A stretch of DNA of 64,000 nt from Syngnathus acus (GCF_901709675.1 NC_051092.1:4842491-4906490), one strand, 5' to 3'; shown: positions 26,284-39,981, counted from the stretch's first letter. A program made the numbers and translations. The notes: generated from the letters alone by a model not told the origin.

Positions 26284-26338
26284 TGAGATACAAGCGAGGT
26301 TGTGGAACAAACTCTACTCATATCTCAAGGCACCATTG
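26284..26338. repeat. Dispersed vertebrate repeat (family A), copy 2
   Basis: GAGATACAAGCGAGGTTGTG then GAACAAACTCTACTCATATC and TCAAGGCACCATTGTA. The ...CTCAAGGCACCA.TGTA end is the hallmark of this family. Confidence 0.65.
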
Positions 26339-29300
26339 TAGTTTTCTTGGACATGGCCATATTTTTTATTCTTGCTTGCGACAGTATTAACGCCATTATT
26401 TGTGCTTAATTTTATATTTATATTTAAAGCAGTCAGTATATTTGATTGTGCACGGTGCCCCCTACTTTATCAAATCGTAATTAAGTTAATTGCTTATCAA
26501 AGTCGTCTTACTCGTTTCGCATGCGGATTGTGAGGCCAGTCTCACTAATTAAATGCTTGTTTGGTGCTCCACACGCGTCTAACAAATGTTGACTTTTTTT
26601 TCTCCACCGATAAATAAATCCAACACGGGCTTAGCAAAGAGCTGCATACAATGTTGTGTTAGTTAGGGTCGCAAATGTGGAAAAAGGAACAACTTTATGA
26701 TTGTTGTCACAAAAAAATCTTGGCAATGAAATATGAAACCATAAAAAAATATTCACATCAGAGGAGCAGAAAGGACGTGACCTTTATTTTTTTCCTCTCA
26801 TCAGAAACAAGTGTTGATGTTTTTTTTAATTTTTTTTGTAGTGCTTGGTATTGTGTTTTTCTATTTCCGTGTATAGCCTCTCGCCGAGTGGAGGCAACTG
26901 CACAAAGATGAATCGATCAACTTTCTTTTGATAGCTTGGAGTGGGATGCCGGAGGGGACCATCCCGCAGTGTATCGCGCGACCTCGCCCGTCGGCCCGCT
27001 CGCATTCCACAAGCTGCTCCGAAAGCCATTTGAAGTGTTTGAACACGCTTAGTGTGAATGGCCTCCTCGGGCTCTCGCGCTCTATTTGGCTGATGAAATG
27101 GCTCATCTTGCTATTCTGTGTTTGAGGAGCGTGACACAAACACAACAAGGTGCTTCAGCCGCGAGCTCAATTGAAAGCGTTTCTCCATCTTCAAATGTTC
27201 GCTGGTCAAACTTCCATTCAAGCTTTTTTCTATAAAAAGCAAAATAGATACTGCTGGAAAATTTGCACATATAAAAAAAAAAAAAAATGGTTTGACCAAA
27301 CTTTACAAAATCAGACCAAATGAATCAGTCGCGAAAGTTCTTCAAAATTTTCCATAAAAACTTTGAGCTAGCTCAATGCTAGCATAGCTAACATCAATGA
27401 ACTTGTCCTTCTCCCCGTCCTCTCATTATTTTATTTCCACGCTGATACAGACCTCAAACTTCCATTGCCCCCTTCGGCTTGAGCCCTACTTCACACACAC
27501 TTCCTGGCATGTGATTGAAGAGCCTCATAAAGCAACACACACGCACGCACACACCCCTTGTGCTTGGGAATGAGTCGGCCATCTCTGCAGGAGAGTGGCG
27601 GGCGTAACTCACTTTACAATATCAAATAATCACCGCTTGTGATTCTTGTCTCCTGGCTGACTTGCGGGGGAGTGAAGGAAAGAGGGGCGGCGAGGGGGGA
27701 GGGGTCATCATTTTATGATTTTTAAAAGCAGAGGTGAGCCGCGAGCAAGGAGGGGAGAGTCGTCCGAGACGACAGAGTCCCGGGGGGACCCCGAAGTGAA
27801 GCCTCGCCTTGCGGGTGGCGGCGCCGTAATGAGTGTTATCAAGCAAGCGCCAGAAGACAGGTAATGGCGGTGCGATTTACGAGGAGCCTTGCGGGATGAC
27901 CCTAAACGGAAGCTGCCGTAGCTCAGCGCAGACAGCGCTAAGGCTAAGGGAAGACTTAGATGGCAGCATTGTGATTAAATAGACTGCTGATTTTATGGCC
28001 GCTGGCACCAACAAGCTAGTCAGTGTTTATCAGGGCGGGTGTAAATTTGAAAAAAAATCGCAACGCTGATGACTCTTCTCAAGGTGGGCTCCAACGCTGC
28101 CACATATAATAGCTTTACTTTTTTTCTTTTAAGACAACACAACTGCGGGCAGGTCAGTAGTAGCATGCAATACTGAAAGATTTACAGCTGATTCAAAATC
28201 AAAGTCAATACACGCATACTGAAAATGTTTCTAGAATAATTTATGTTTTAATCAACACATAACTGCTTCACGAAGCATCTTGGCGTTTCATTTCGCAATC
28301 AGTAGCTCGCACCTACTTTATGCTAGCAATCTGTTAGCTAAGTATGCTAGCTGAGAACGGATCAGTAGCATTTCAATAGGAAATACTGATTCAATTATTT
28401 GGATTATTTTACAAATTAAATGTGCAAGTCAAGATACCACAGTACATACAAAATGGAATTCCATCTTTATGTGGACTTTCCTTCACTAGTCAAGCCGGCA
28501 GCAAAAACAAACACAATATTTGCTCGGACCGTGCCAATGTCCACAAGTATGCTTTTGTGCGGATAACACTCGTGACGAGGTCTACTTGAACAAAGCCGAT
28601 GTTCTCAAACATCAGCAGTGACACCGCACTCGCGATGGGAGCGCCACTTAATAACGAGTGCTTCCTAAAATTGCAAACAGTGCTTCAAAAAAAGGCATAT
28701 GCATTTTTTTCACAATTCCAAAAAATTCAATCAGCATATCGGTAATAGAAGTCCATTTCCCGTAATATTTACCATATTAAGAAAATATTGAATTGAAAAT
28801 GAAGTCGCACTCACTTCAGTCATGATAACTATTCTGTCAGTGAGAATTCATTTGCATCGTAGAAGCTAGTAATTAGCTAGCGGTTAGCTAGTAGCTAAAA
28901 GTTTGCATCCGCCGTTCGTGTTAGGCATGTCTGAAGGTTCACGTGCCAGTTCGAGGCCGAGCCGCTATCGATGACAAGCTGCCGCCGCGACTCCGCTTGT
29001 GTAGCCAAACGAAGCCGTGTAGGTACATTTTCTAATTACTGCCGAGATTGTGCACACGCGCAGTTAGCCGTAATACACGTGCAATCGCAAATCGGTGCTC
29101 AAGCTCTGACATGTCAGTCAAAAATTATCCATGTAAAGAGAGGTTTCAACCCGGCTCATGTTTTCATTGAATCTCATTAGATTTCAACACATCCATCCGA
29201 TAGCATTTGACCTTTGCACTTCCCGGACCCATTTCTTGGATTGTGTGTTATTTTTTAATGCCCGTTTAAAATTCCGGCATACTCCCGGCCGTCAACGTGA

Positions 29301-30991
29301 GAACCTCCAGTGAGAGCAAGATTCATGACACGGGCTGATCCCGCATCCATCATCCATCGAGCGGAAGAGGACGGCCACAGAAAAAATAGCAGCAGCGCTG
29401 GCATGGATCATTTTGGGGGCACTTTGTCATTGTCATATTGCGGCGTCTGACCACAGGTTGAGTTGCGGTATGGACCAAGCAAACAGGCAGGCCCTGTCTG
29501 ACTTACAATGATTTCTACCAGCTTTCAAGTGAACTTTCACGATAAATCTAAACTGCACTCACCGATCCATTTTTAGGTTCATCCTGGAATTTCAAATAGT
29601 CTTGCGATTGGTGGATGACTAGCAGATTTTGGAAAAATCAGCTGGAAAGAAACCAAATAATCAAAATTATAAATTCGGTTTTTGTTTTAAATCACATTAT
29701 TGACATACTGGTGAATGGAGAGTGTGGATATTTTTGAAGGGGTGGTCTCACTGAAGTGCATTTCGGCCATACTAACATGAAGAAGAAAAAAAATCTAATA
29801 AAGCCTAGGAGAGATAACTTGACAGGTGCGACATCAGCGAGCGCAGCCAATTTGTGATTTCAAAGCGGGCGCAACCTTGTCAAGCAGCTTTCTGCTTCAC
29901 GCTCCTAAAGTTTGCACTCACAGTAGGGGCGGATAAAAAAAAAAAAAAAACCCGGCCTTTTGATCCGCTCCTGCAAGTTTCCCATGCCGTAAACATTGCG
30001 CTCTCTTCTGCCAGTCAGCTGATGCCTGGCGGTGGCCTCGCCTGTTGTGCGGGATCAGAGGCGCGCTCATCAGGTGGGAGGTAGTTTCCCAGTTTCTCTT
30101 TCCCGAACTCTACTCTGAACTTGCCTGACAGCTCGCACGATTTTGGATGAGGGATGAGAAGGTCGGACGGTGCGAGCTCTGATGTCGTTGGGCCGTGGTT
30201 GATTGACGTACGCTCGAGTGCAGTTAAAAGTCGATGGCGGGCAAAAAGCCTCATTTGGATGAGGGATGATATTTAGAATTTGGCTTCATCGCAACATCTT
30301 GTGTTTTCCAGAGCAACTTTTTCAAAACACGGCTTGTACTCATCAACCTAAGGGAAAGTTTTTCAATTTTGGTTGAAAAGAACTTACATTAACCTCCAGG
30401 ATCCCTCGGCGTATGTAGCTACTCCCGGTCGAAAGAGCCTCGTACTGATGTTTATAAATATTTAATCTTCTCATAAATGAACAGACACCGTGAGAACTAG
30501 AAAAATGAAATGAAACAAATTAATATTTGACTTTACAGAACTTTCACATACACAACACCGCGTGACGTCACAAACACGTTACAAGCACACATTGACACAG
30601 CACAATAGACGTTACTATCAACAACTTAAGTCAACGACACAAAAGTAATTCTTTAAAACAGTTACCGTGTGCGCCGTTGACCAGTGAAATAAAGTTTCGT
30701 CGTTCAATCGCTTCTCTCGCCGTCCATTTTGCTCGTCACTCTCGCGCCTCTACTTCCTTGTTCCGCGCGCGCAATGCAATCTCCCGTACGTAACATCCGG
30801 TTACGAACAATAATGACAAATTAGCGAGGAAAACAGCAAAATAAATAATGACAAATTAGAAAGAAAACAGACAAACTAAATTATTATGAAATATATAAAT
30901 TATGAAAATTTATGCAGTCATTTACACCGTACACTGGCAGCACCCCAGTGTATTTTTCTTTTATTGGTACTCTGTCATAGCAGCTAGCTAG

Positions 30992-30999
30992 CGCTAAAC
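30992..30999 (+). repeat. Left target-site duplication of the hAT element
   Basis: CGCTAAAC, matched by CGCTAAGC at 31323-31330 on the other side of the element. One mismatch indicates age since insertion. Confidence 0.75.
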
Positions 31000-31322
31000 C
31001 AGAGGTGTCAAACTCAAGGCGCGGGGGCCAGATACGGCCCACCACATCATTTTATGTGGCCCGCGAAGACAAATTGTGCATCAAATTCGTGTCATTACTA
31101 GAATTGCAAATTGTCTTCACTTTTAATATCTTTTTTTAAACTATTTGACCAGTTTTTACTCATCTGATTTGAAAACGAGTTATTTGTCAGTTTGTTTTGT
31201 AACTTTTACTGTATATAATATGAGGTGCTCATACATTTATTTGGGTTGACAGTCATAATGGTCCTCCGAAAGAAGCTATGACTACAATGCGGCCCGCGAA
31301 GAAAATGAGTTTGACACCCCTG
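31000..31322. mobile_element. Non-autonomous hAT element (MITE) with 8-bp target-site duplication
   Basis: The left terminus CAGAGGTGTCAAACTCA and the reverse complement of the right terminus (CAGGGGTGTCAAACTCA) match at 16 of 17 positions. Both are followed by GC-rich subterminal blocks built on GGCCC/GCGGCCCGCG. The element is 323 bp, with no coding capacity. It is flanked by CGCTAAAC (30992-30999) and CGCTAAGC (31323-31330), 7 of 8 identical, as expected for hAT insertion. This GTGTCAAACTCA end is a familiar hAT-family terminus in vertebrate genomes. Confidence 0.85.
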
Positions 31323-31334
31323 CGCTAAGCTAAC

Positions 31335-34300
31335 CAGGGAAATTGGGTTTTTAACATTGCTTTTTAACGGCTAGTTCTCTTTTCATTTTGAGTCACCGCC
31401 GATTGGTGCCCTAATCGTAGCAATACACGTGCGGTGCGGGTATAATTTTATTCACTTGGAGTCATGTTTCGATTTGATCTCAAATGAACTGATAGCTTCG
31501 GGCTAGGCTAAGACGCTATCAAGGCGACGGCTCAGACCTCGAGGCGCTTCCTGTAACGTGGCAAAGATCCCGCCAACATTTGGGGCATGATGGAACACCC
31601 ACGCTGAGTCACAAGGCCGAAACAATGCAGGCCAACATCTGATAATCCCAAAACACATTTCCAAGATAACGCCGCACATAAGCTGCGGCAAGAAACCTTT
31701 ACGGCGCTAAAAAGAAAATAAATAGAAGCGATATCTCTCCATCACCCGTACAGGTTTGCCATCAGGGCTTCAGAACTCAGACAATCCAGAAAAAATATGT
31801 CAGCTCAGGGACAAACTTTTAAGAAATACGACGCCGCTCTGACTCTCTGGGCCCCGCACGGGTTTTAATAATTGTGTCCACTGACACTTTTTTTCTTAGT
31901 TGCCACGACAAGTCCAGTCACGAGGACATGCAAGAGTACTTTTTCGTCAGGGTTCGGGCCCGAAAGAGTCTGCTGGGGCAATTCAACGCTAACGCGGGGC
32001 CAACATTATCGTTAGCGATAAGACGAGAAATTGTAAAAGAGCAGTAAGCCGCTCAGCAAAGTGAGCCAAGTTGCTGATTCTGGATCAATTTTGCAACTTT
32101 GCAACTGGCTAAACAACAGTTAGGAGAAAATGGTGTTCTCTTCATTATTGCAAGTGCATTTAATTAGCAAGATAGCTTTAAATTAGCAGACGGAGACGCG
32201 GCCGGTCAGAAGAGCCAAATTCAAGACCTTGAGTTTTTGAATTGAAGACTTTCAGATGATTTCTTTAATAGTCTAATTTTTCATAACATACCCCACCAGA
32301 ACCTCATCGTTCTTGGTGGTTCAATTCTTTTCGGTTGACCTTAACATATTTGGATTTTTTAATTTTATGGCTAATTCAGACTTTGAAAAAAATGTCATGA
32401 TTGAATGAATTAATAGATGGTTACTTTATTTAATTTAATTTGTTTGTATTGTTTTTTAATTTTATGGCTAATTCAGGCTTTGACAAAATTGTCATGACAA
32501 TGAATTGATGGTTAATTTGATTTAATTTAACCTCCACTGAGGCCGCACAGGGATGACTTTAGACGTCCACCAAAACGTTGACCTTGGATGTAAACAGTCC
32601 CGACAAAGACAAAAGTAGTGCTTCCGCCGCAGTGCAATGAATGCTTGTGTAGTTCTTGAAGTTTTCCAGCCAAGAAGTATTGTACTGCTAATTAGACACC
32701 GAGGGGGGTGACGGGGCACCAGTGCAGGCAGCGTGTATGCCGATGATGCTTTCTACATTAATTTACTTGGACATTGCCGTCCCATCGAGTCAGACGTCCG
32801 CTGAGTATTTACCGAGCATAAATGTCATCTGACAATATAAATATGTATAACTCGCCGGGTCTTTGATAAATGATAAGGACACGCAACACCGCGGCAGACT
32901 CTCTATATTCCCTTTTTTTTTAATTATTATTATTATTTAAGGAGGGAGACCCAATTAAGTTTCACCTAAGACGACTTGAGCGCATTTGAAGTCATGTGAA
33001 AAAAGAGAAGGAATGACAGAGTGTGAAGAAAAGGAAGCTTGGGTGCAAAACACCCGAGGGCCTTTTCGGGGTTTCCCGGGTCACGTCGGCATTCCGGCGT
33101 CGCTCTGCATTAGCAGTCGAGCACAATTAGTGGGAACCGCGCAGTCCGAATCAATGCGCTGCTGTCAAACTCATTATGGGACGGATGCTGAAGGCGAGAA
33201 GGCGACAACCAATCAAGGTGGTGCGGATGTCTGCCAAAGCGGAACAAAAGTGGAAGGAAATGTGAGTTTGTTTGCACGCTGGGCAAGAATTTAGCACACT
33301 GCTTTTCCCGAAAAGATTTTTTCTTTGTAATAAATTGTTTGAGTTGCCTCGAAAATAATCAATCAAGCAGGTAAACGCAAGAGGACTTTGGACAGCAAAA
33401 TTCCATCTCAGACCAACAAATCAAACAAAAATTACGATGGCCACTAAGGAAAAGCTGCTGAGATGAAATTCATATCAAACGGCACAGATTTGAAGAAATG
33501 AAGCCATCAGGACAACCTGTGCAAATGTATAAAAAAAATTCGACGTAAACAAAGACAATAATGTTTAGTTGTCGGTGATGCTGAAAAAAGATTTTCATTT
33601 CACAAAATTAGTGACTAATTTAATTTAATTTGTATTTATTTGTTGTTTTTCTTCTCTCCACATTAAGCAGGATTTGAGAACAGCGACAACAGCTTTATGT
33701 TTCACAATTCTCAAGCTTCATTGACGATATGAGCAGGCCATCCTTTTCATTCAGACTCATTTTCACTTTTTTCTGACTGTATTTCTTACAAAGCGCTTTG
33801 GGCGCAAATTAATTGCACTTTTTGTGACCGGTTCTCCGTCGAGACCAGACTGCCAGACAGTCATGCTAAAGTGTCTCCGTGGGAGAAACGTCCTGCCATA
33901 TTTTCACATGCCACCATAAGGCCGACATTAATTGCCCGATTGAACGAAGACACGCTACGATGGACCGCGACGTCTCTGCCCGCTCTAAAAAACCTTGCGG
34001 GCTTTTTATTTAAATGGAAGATGCGCGCGAGCTGGCAAATAAGTTACGGCTCCGACCTCCCGCTGCGAGCAGTCTCGCTTGTTTACATGAACTCCGCAAT
34101 CCCCCCCAATCAAGTATGAGCGCTTTGATTTCCCGGGAGGCCTTTGTCTGCGCCAAGGTCGAGCAACAAAGCGCTACCAAACAACAAGGTGGCATTTTTC
34201 AAAAAGCACAGCAAGAAAATTTGGTTGCATTTTGCCACTCAAGTCAACAATTAGACGGATTACTTTGATTCATCATCTGAACAGTGAGAAATTTCAAGTC

Positions 34301-36195
34301 GGGCTGCTAAATTCACAGGAAATGACATCGTCTGATGAACTCGCTACTAGGAACGATTTGACTTTTGCCTCTCGAAAAGTGTCCTTTGCTGAAGGTTCGT
34401 CCGGCAGACTTTTTAATCTCGGCCACCCTGTCGCGGAGGCGGATTAATTATGACTCTTATGGTTGAGGGTGTGCGTGGGGAAGAAAAAAAAAGTGTGTAG
34501 GGGGTGACAGGGTTCTCCATTAAAAAGCCAGTCTGATGGACGTGTACTGAGCGTCTTTCCAGACTGCAAACGTCTGTTCAAAGAAAGTCATCTTCATTAA
34601 GTTTTAAGGTCGTCTTTAATCCGCTTTTAAGACCTCGCTTGAATAAGCCAACACCTTTTGTGTCAAAACACGCCTGTCCCATGTTCTTTACACGTTTACA
34701 TTTCGCTCGTCTTAAGTCCATTGATGGGTCCTGAGACGGACCGGCCGTTTGGGGAATCTCCTGAAATTCCCGATGGCCAACTCGCTCCCGAATGGAGTCA
34801 TATTTTTGGATGTTTTGAGGATTTCAGAGCAAATTTATGCAAAGGCATAAATTACAAACTCCGTACAGCAGCTAGCAAGACCGCGTCGGCTCATACGAGC
34901 GCATCTAGTAGTTAGCGAGTACTTGTGCGTTTCAAGTTCATTTGAAATTGTGTGTGTAATGTTTCGCCGAGAGAAATAAGCAAAGCCTAAATTTCTTTGG
35001 GATTAGCCAAAGTGGATTTAAGTGGCGAGCAAACAATAGAGGACTTTAATGCCCTTCATTAAACAAAGGCGTCTCGATGTAAACATGACCATCTTGGGGA
35101 AATAGCAACCATTTGGGCTAATTTTATCATTTTTAAGCGATTAGCGCTCAAGCTGCTTGGTGCCTCGTGAGGGTTTGTGGACTTTTACGCAGATTTTGCT
35201 GGAATCAATGAACACTCCCGCCCACTCCACCCAATTGACTTTCTTGGTACTTGTTGAGGTCAGGACAGCGTAATGCGTGGTTGATCCCCGTCACTAATTA
35301 AACGCCACATGGAGTTGTTATTGTTTGCTAATTGCTTGCTGAGAGATCCTGAAGGCGCTTTGTTTCGCCTGGGAGCTTTTTAGATCGGCTTTGCGCAACA
35401 CTGGCAGCCTACCATGTTCAGGGCAACAGTAATAAATCACCTCTGTGTAATCATTGGACATAGGAATATGCACTCTGCGAGCTGGCTAACGCAAGCTAGC
35501 AAGCTAATCAAATCATTTGGGCACTTTGTCTCGACTGACTGATATTATGAACTTGATATTAAAGTACAGCGGCACCTGATTTTCATGGGAATGAGGGGAG
35601 CCAGGATTGGCCAAGAGTTGTCCCACAACGGCGCACACTACCCTATTCTATTTCCGCTAGTTGGCTTTTTGTTTTCTTCCTGAGGTCAGGGACGGGTAGC
35701 GATGAGCTGCAAGCTCTTTCTGGTGCGACATCTTTTTTTTCCCCTGACATCAGCAAATCCTAGCAGCGAGCAGCATATTATGAACCATCAGGACTAAAGT
35801 AGCTTAATGCGTGACAGCGTCTTCAAAGTACACACAGTCACACCTCTGACATGAAACCACGCGCAGTGCTTTTAACACCCACCTGTCTGCCATTTCCTCC
35901 AAGTTCGGATCTAATTAGTGTGTCGAGGAAATATTTTATTGCTAATTTACGCACAATGGCTCACTCGCACTCCAGTACTTATAATGTGAAACCCAGTAAG
36001 ACAATAAAATCCAGAGTCCACTTCTGTTGGTTTATTTCAAATAGCGGAGAAGTTGTTTATTGCATTTATATAGTTTTATGCAGACAAACTTCATTATTTT
36101 CCCTCTTGCACTTATTTACCAATTCAAATGGAAATACTCTAAGGGAATGCAAATGACTTGTTTTCCCCTCAACTAGCATCTTAAAACAAACGTGA
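31335..36195. other. Gene-free stretch
   Basis: Apart from the 97-bp duplication this is unique noncoding sequence with short T/A runs (e.g. 32910-32940). Frames reach about 102 codons without recognisable domains. I see no tRNA, splice-supported exon or further transposon. Confidence 0.55.
32355..32528 (+). repeat. Tandem duplication, period 97 bp
   Basis: TTTTTTAATTTTATGGCTAA begins copies at 32355 and 32452. Both continue through TTCAG.CTTTGA.AAAATTGTCATGA-like sequence and end in TTTGATTTAATTT-like words. Noncoding. Confidence 0.75.
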
Positions 36196-36199
36196 TTTA

Positions 36200-36223
36200 G
36201 CGTGTGTGTGTGCGCGCGCGCAC
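36200..36223 (+). other. 24-bp alternating purine-pyrimidine tract (Z-DNA prone)
   Basis: GCGTGTGTGTGTG continues directly into CGCGCGCGCAC with strict alternation for 24 bases. Such tracts favour left-handed DNA under negative supercoiling. Confidence 0.7.
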
Positions 36224-37464
36224 CACTCAATGAAAAGCCAAAGTTGTAAGCCCGGCAGTGGCAGACGCGTCTCGCAGAGCTAAAAAGGCTTTAAGAGCAA
36301 ATGTTCAGGGCTCCTGAAATAATGAACCTCGGCACAGGGAAACAGCTTGCGCATTTTTGCAAAGCTTGACCGACACTGACCTGCAAATGGAAGACTTGAC
36401 ATTTTCCAATCTGAGTGTCATTAGAATTTACATTCAAATCAACGCGATTCGATCGTTGATGACCATTTCGTCACCCGGTTTTGACCGGCTTAAATTAGAC
36501 AGACTTGTGACGGTAAAGGCAAATATCCAGCACACAATAAAATACACTTCATCGCTAAAAGGGACACAAACAAAAGTCAAATATGACACATTTTAAAGTA
36601 TATAGCCATCAATCAACGATCCTTTATTAGAAATGGCAGCACTTCAAATTAATGATTTTTTTGTTTTGACTGGCACTTCATAGTTAGCCATCTTCAACCC
36701 TGATTTAATGTGAAAAGTGTCAATTATTGAATGTATCACCAGCCCAGGGACTATAAATGTAAATAAGCTATAGGCTAGCATGCTAACATTAGAATTTTTA
36801 CACACATTTAATGTGCAATAACCCTTTTATTTAAATAAAAATAAAAACTGATCACACATACATCCCAAATGTCCTCTTAAAATATTGGGACCGATTCCAA
36901 CGGGCAACTCTGAGGCGAATTGAAATGACGCAAAAGGGCTGCCTCGAAGCAGCGGCAAGGCAGAGGGGACCTGGGGACTTCCTGCAGAAGAGGGCTGTTT
37001 TTCAGGCCTTTGTGCCATTTGAATCACTGCAGGTTCCAACAGCCTCGGGCCATGCTATATAAAGCCCAGACAGCTGCTGGATTTTCCACATTACTGCCAG
37101 GGAATTAAATGGGTACGACGGCGTGGCGGCCATGTTGCGGCCGCCGCCGTCGTCATGCGGCATCCGCGGGGGTTTTGCTCTCGCAGGTCGCCGACCACCT
37201 GTCTCCTCGTTATGAGGGACATTAGCCAGCATGCAGGCCATTGCGCAAGGCGTGCTGCACGAGGGCTAGCAAAATCATTAGCGCGCAAGTCCGCTACGCT
37301 ACATTATGCTAGGGGTGGCATTGAAATCGCACGACTGCTGGATTTGGTTTTCTTTTGGTAAGCAGACATTCTGCCAGGTGTTGTTGAGCGTGTCCAATTG
37401 GTCAGTGGCAAATGGGACGAAGTCTTTAGGATTTAGGAACAGAACCTTGTCGCAACTAGCACAA

Positions 37465-37490
37465 ATTGAAACCCTAACCTCAAAAATTTC
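37465..37490 (+). repeat. AAACCCTAA-type phrase, copy 2
   Basis: ATTGAAACCCTAACCTCAAA, a single isolated phrase of the family at 10192-10262 and 50226-50430. Confidence 0.35.
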
Positions 37491-37539
37491 CCTTTTAAAT
37501 ATACTACAAAATATGATTCCAAACACAAATGAATTAATA

Positions 37540-37643
37540 CACGGTGGTGCTTTGAGACGAGTTTGATTTATTTGGTGTTCATTCTCAAATCATCTTTTCC
37601 CATTGAAATGAATGGAAAGTACATAAATCCGTTCCAATCTCCC
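37540..37643. repeat. Dispersed vertebrate repeat (family A), copy 3, nearly full
   Basis: Starts ACACGGTGGTGCTTTGAGAC, passes through CTCAAATCATCTTTTCCC and CATTGAAATGAATGGAAAG, and ends AAATCCGTTCCAATCTCC. Order of blocks matches the reverse of 51011-51117. Not coding. Confidence 0.75.
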
Positions 37644-39962
37644 GAAAAAACAAAATGGTTTTTTTTAATGAGAAAAATTCTGACTGCTAAGTTTAAATAA
37701 ATAAAAACATTGCCTAGTATATAAAATGAGGTTTTGAAATTTTGAATAATGAAGATGCTCTCAGTTCTCATACGTGAAGACGTAAAGCTCCAACTAAGTT
37801 TCGGGTTTGTTTAAATGCCAAACTGCACTCCTGACCAGACGGTGGCAGCAATGCACTAAAAACATAAAATTTCATGAACTTGTTGCTCTCATTTAGCCTG
37901 TGATGCAATTCCTTTCTAGCTGTACGTGAAGCACTTGTTATACGCGCAGTTGAATGTTCAAAAGCTGAATGGGTAATAAAATAACCTCGTAATTAAATTA
38001 ATTGAAATTTCAAATTAAAAACAACCGAGACGGTGTTGGCCCTGAAGTGAATACCAGGAACTGCTGCCAGCTTTTATGTTAACTAAGCGTACTTGTGAGA
38101 TCCTTTGTGCTTGTGCCAGCGCCCACAATACACTTTTCTGAATGACGAGATAACTGTGAAGGCTAAAAAGTAGGTGAAGTTTATCTTAAAAATCCGCAAC
38201 ATGAAAGCCTCAAAACCCAAGTTTCCAAAACAATTTTGCACCATTACGTCACATGTTCAATACTATGGCTCTATTTACTTGGAATGAGGCTGATGCCAAA
38301 TCTTGGTCGACAGCGCCATTAGGCAAAGCAAACCATTTCCTTTGTCAATCTTGCAATTTCTGCATCCTTGGATGTTTGCATAGTCCAGATAGCCTTTACC
38401 CTGGTGTGCCTTATCAGGCGCAAGGGGGCAAATTAGAAGGGAAAACTTGGCGCCTCAGTTTGCTCCATCGACTCCAGAGTACTGATAGCAAAACAGTCTT
38501 GACACTCCATAATGGCTTTCTCAGAGGATCTTTGTGGACAACCCAAAACCTAAATCGCCTCGACACTATCGCCGCACGGCAGGCCAGTCGCACCAGAACG
38601 TTTCAAGCGCTGATTCTCGCGGAACCACACCTTAAATTAATCTGCAACAAATCGTCGCCGTATCATTTTTACAAAGTGCATAGGTCAGCATAGGTCGTGC
38701 CTATTTTTGAATGAACTTAATCGTTAAATAAAATATTAATATCCATTCATTTCAATGAGTAAAATCTTCGACTGGGTCATTCTTCGCAGAAGATAAAGAA
38801 TATACTCCTGAGTACTGTCATGTTATCCGTGTTGCTCTGATAGCATTTAAAAAGCCGTCGCATGAAGAGTTCCAACACCACGACGTCATGCTCTTCGTTA
38901 GCCAATTCATAGCGTTGTGTGTAGCCTCTTTTTTGTACACAGCTGCTACTTGCTGTGAAGCGCTAACTTTTGTTTTTGACCAAAACAGACATGGATGCTA
39001 AAATCAACAAAATAACATGCCCATTTCATTAAAAAATGAACACGTTTCTGATGATGCTACTTACTCCCGCCGACGAGTTTGAGGATTAAAATGCACATTT
39101 CAGGCTTAGCGCCGATTACAATATTTATATCAAAGTGTAAACAAAGCGCAAGCGCGGAGCAGATAATGGCCACAACGTTGCACAATGGCTCTGTTGAACA
39201 GCAAGTACACACACACTCTTCCCGACCCTATCGGGCTCATTAAATTATATCGCCTCCATTTTTGCAAAGAGGCCGAGACATTTTACTACTGTGCTTTTTA
39301 CGAGGCGTGCTATACAGTTGACTTTCATCCGAGGCTGTGGCCACAATCCCCCGGACATATTCATACCTCTACATTAGTCATTCAAGTCATCTACTCTGCT
39401 TGAAAAAATGGAGGCTGTGGGAGTTGCGCATTTATTTCCTATGTTGCCTGCACAACATGTAATGTGTGCTTTTTGTCGTATTAAACCTCTGCCATTTGTT
39501 CTTCTTCTATGGGGGCGGCTATATGATAAGACCATATGGTGTGTGGGGGTGTGCGCACATTATATTGCATGGCTCCCTTTGCTTTGAGCATTTTGCCTCA
39601 AGTGAAGCTCTCCCGTTGTGTGTTTAGCACTCTCTAATAGCTGAAACACACTCTTGGAATGATGGCCCATTCCACTATTGGAGGAAGTTAGCCTAGTATA
39701 TAATTTTTTGTTTGATTGTCCATTTCATACTTTAGTATTCAGCACTGAAAAACATACAAATTAAAAATGTAAGAGGCTAAACGTCACTTGTGGGTGTGCT
39801 CAACGAGAGGCGGAGCCGTTGCTCCAGCGCCAGCGTAGCGCTACTATCTGCCGATGTACAGTAAATGTTTTGGCACAAAATCTGTCGCTTTGAGACCGGG
39901 AGGGCAAATGTTGTTCAGACGAGCAAGGCCATCTGGCGCGTGGTGGAGACACCAGCTGGAGT

Positions 39963-39981
39963 GAGGCGGCACCGCCGCCTC
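39963..39981. other. GC-rich perfect 8-bp hairpin
   Basis: GAGGCGGC (39963-39970) and GCCGCCTC (39974-39981) pair around ACC. GC-rich sequence follows to about 40020. Confidence 0.5.

Larger units (their letters stand above)
22810..30985. other. Gene-free stretch
   Basis: Contains AT-rich tracts (22858-22905, 23027-23058, 25070-25155), scattered A or T runs, the family A repeat at 26284-26338, and GC-richer unique sequence at 27600-27860. Clusters of GCTAGC/TTAGC words lie near 27365-27395, 28320-28355 and 28865-28900. No frame (maximum 138 codons at 24384-24800) resembles a protein family. Confidence 0.55.
36225..39960. other. Gene-free stretch
   Basis: Noncoding. The 146-codon plus-strand frame at 38253-38693 is the longest here but shows no domain, signal peptide or splice context I recognise. 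TTAGC-type words cluster at 36765-36795. A CA run lies near 39209-39220. Confidence 0.5.

Noticed and set aside
27905-27950. Possible tRNA A-box (GTAGCTCAGCGCAG)
   Set aside because: No B-box GGTTCGAATCC-like sequence or cloverleaf follows at the right distance.
38253-38693. 146-codon plus-strand frame
   Set aside because: No recognisable motif and no flanking splice or promoter evidence.
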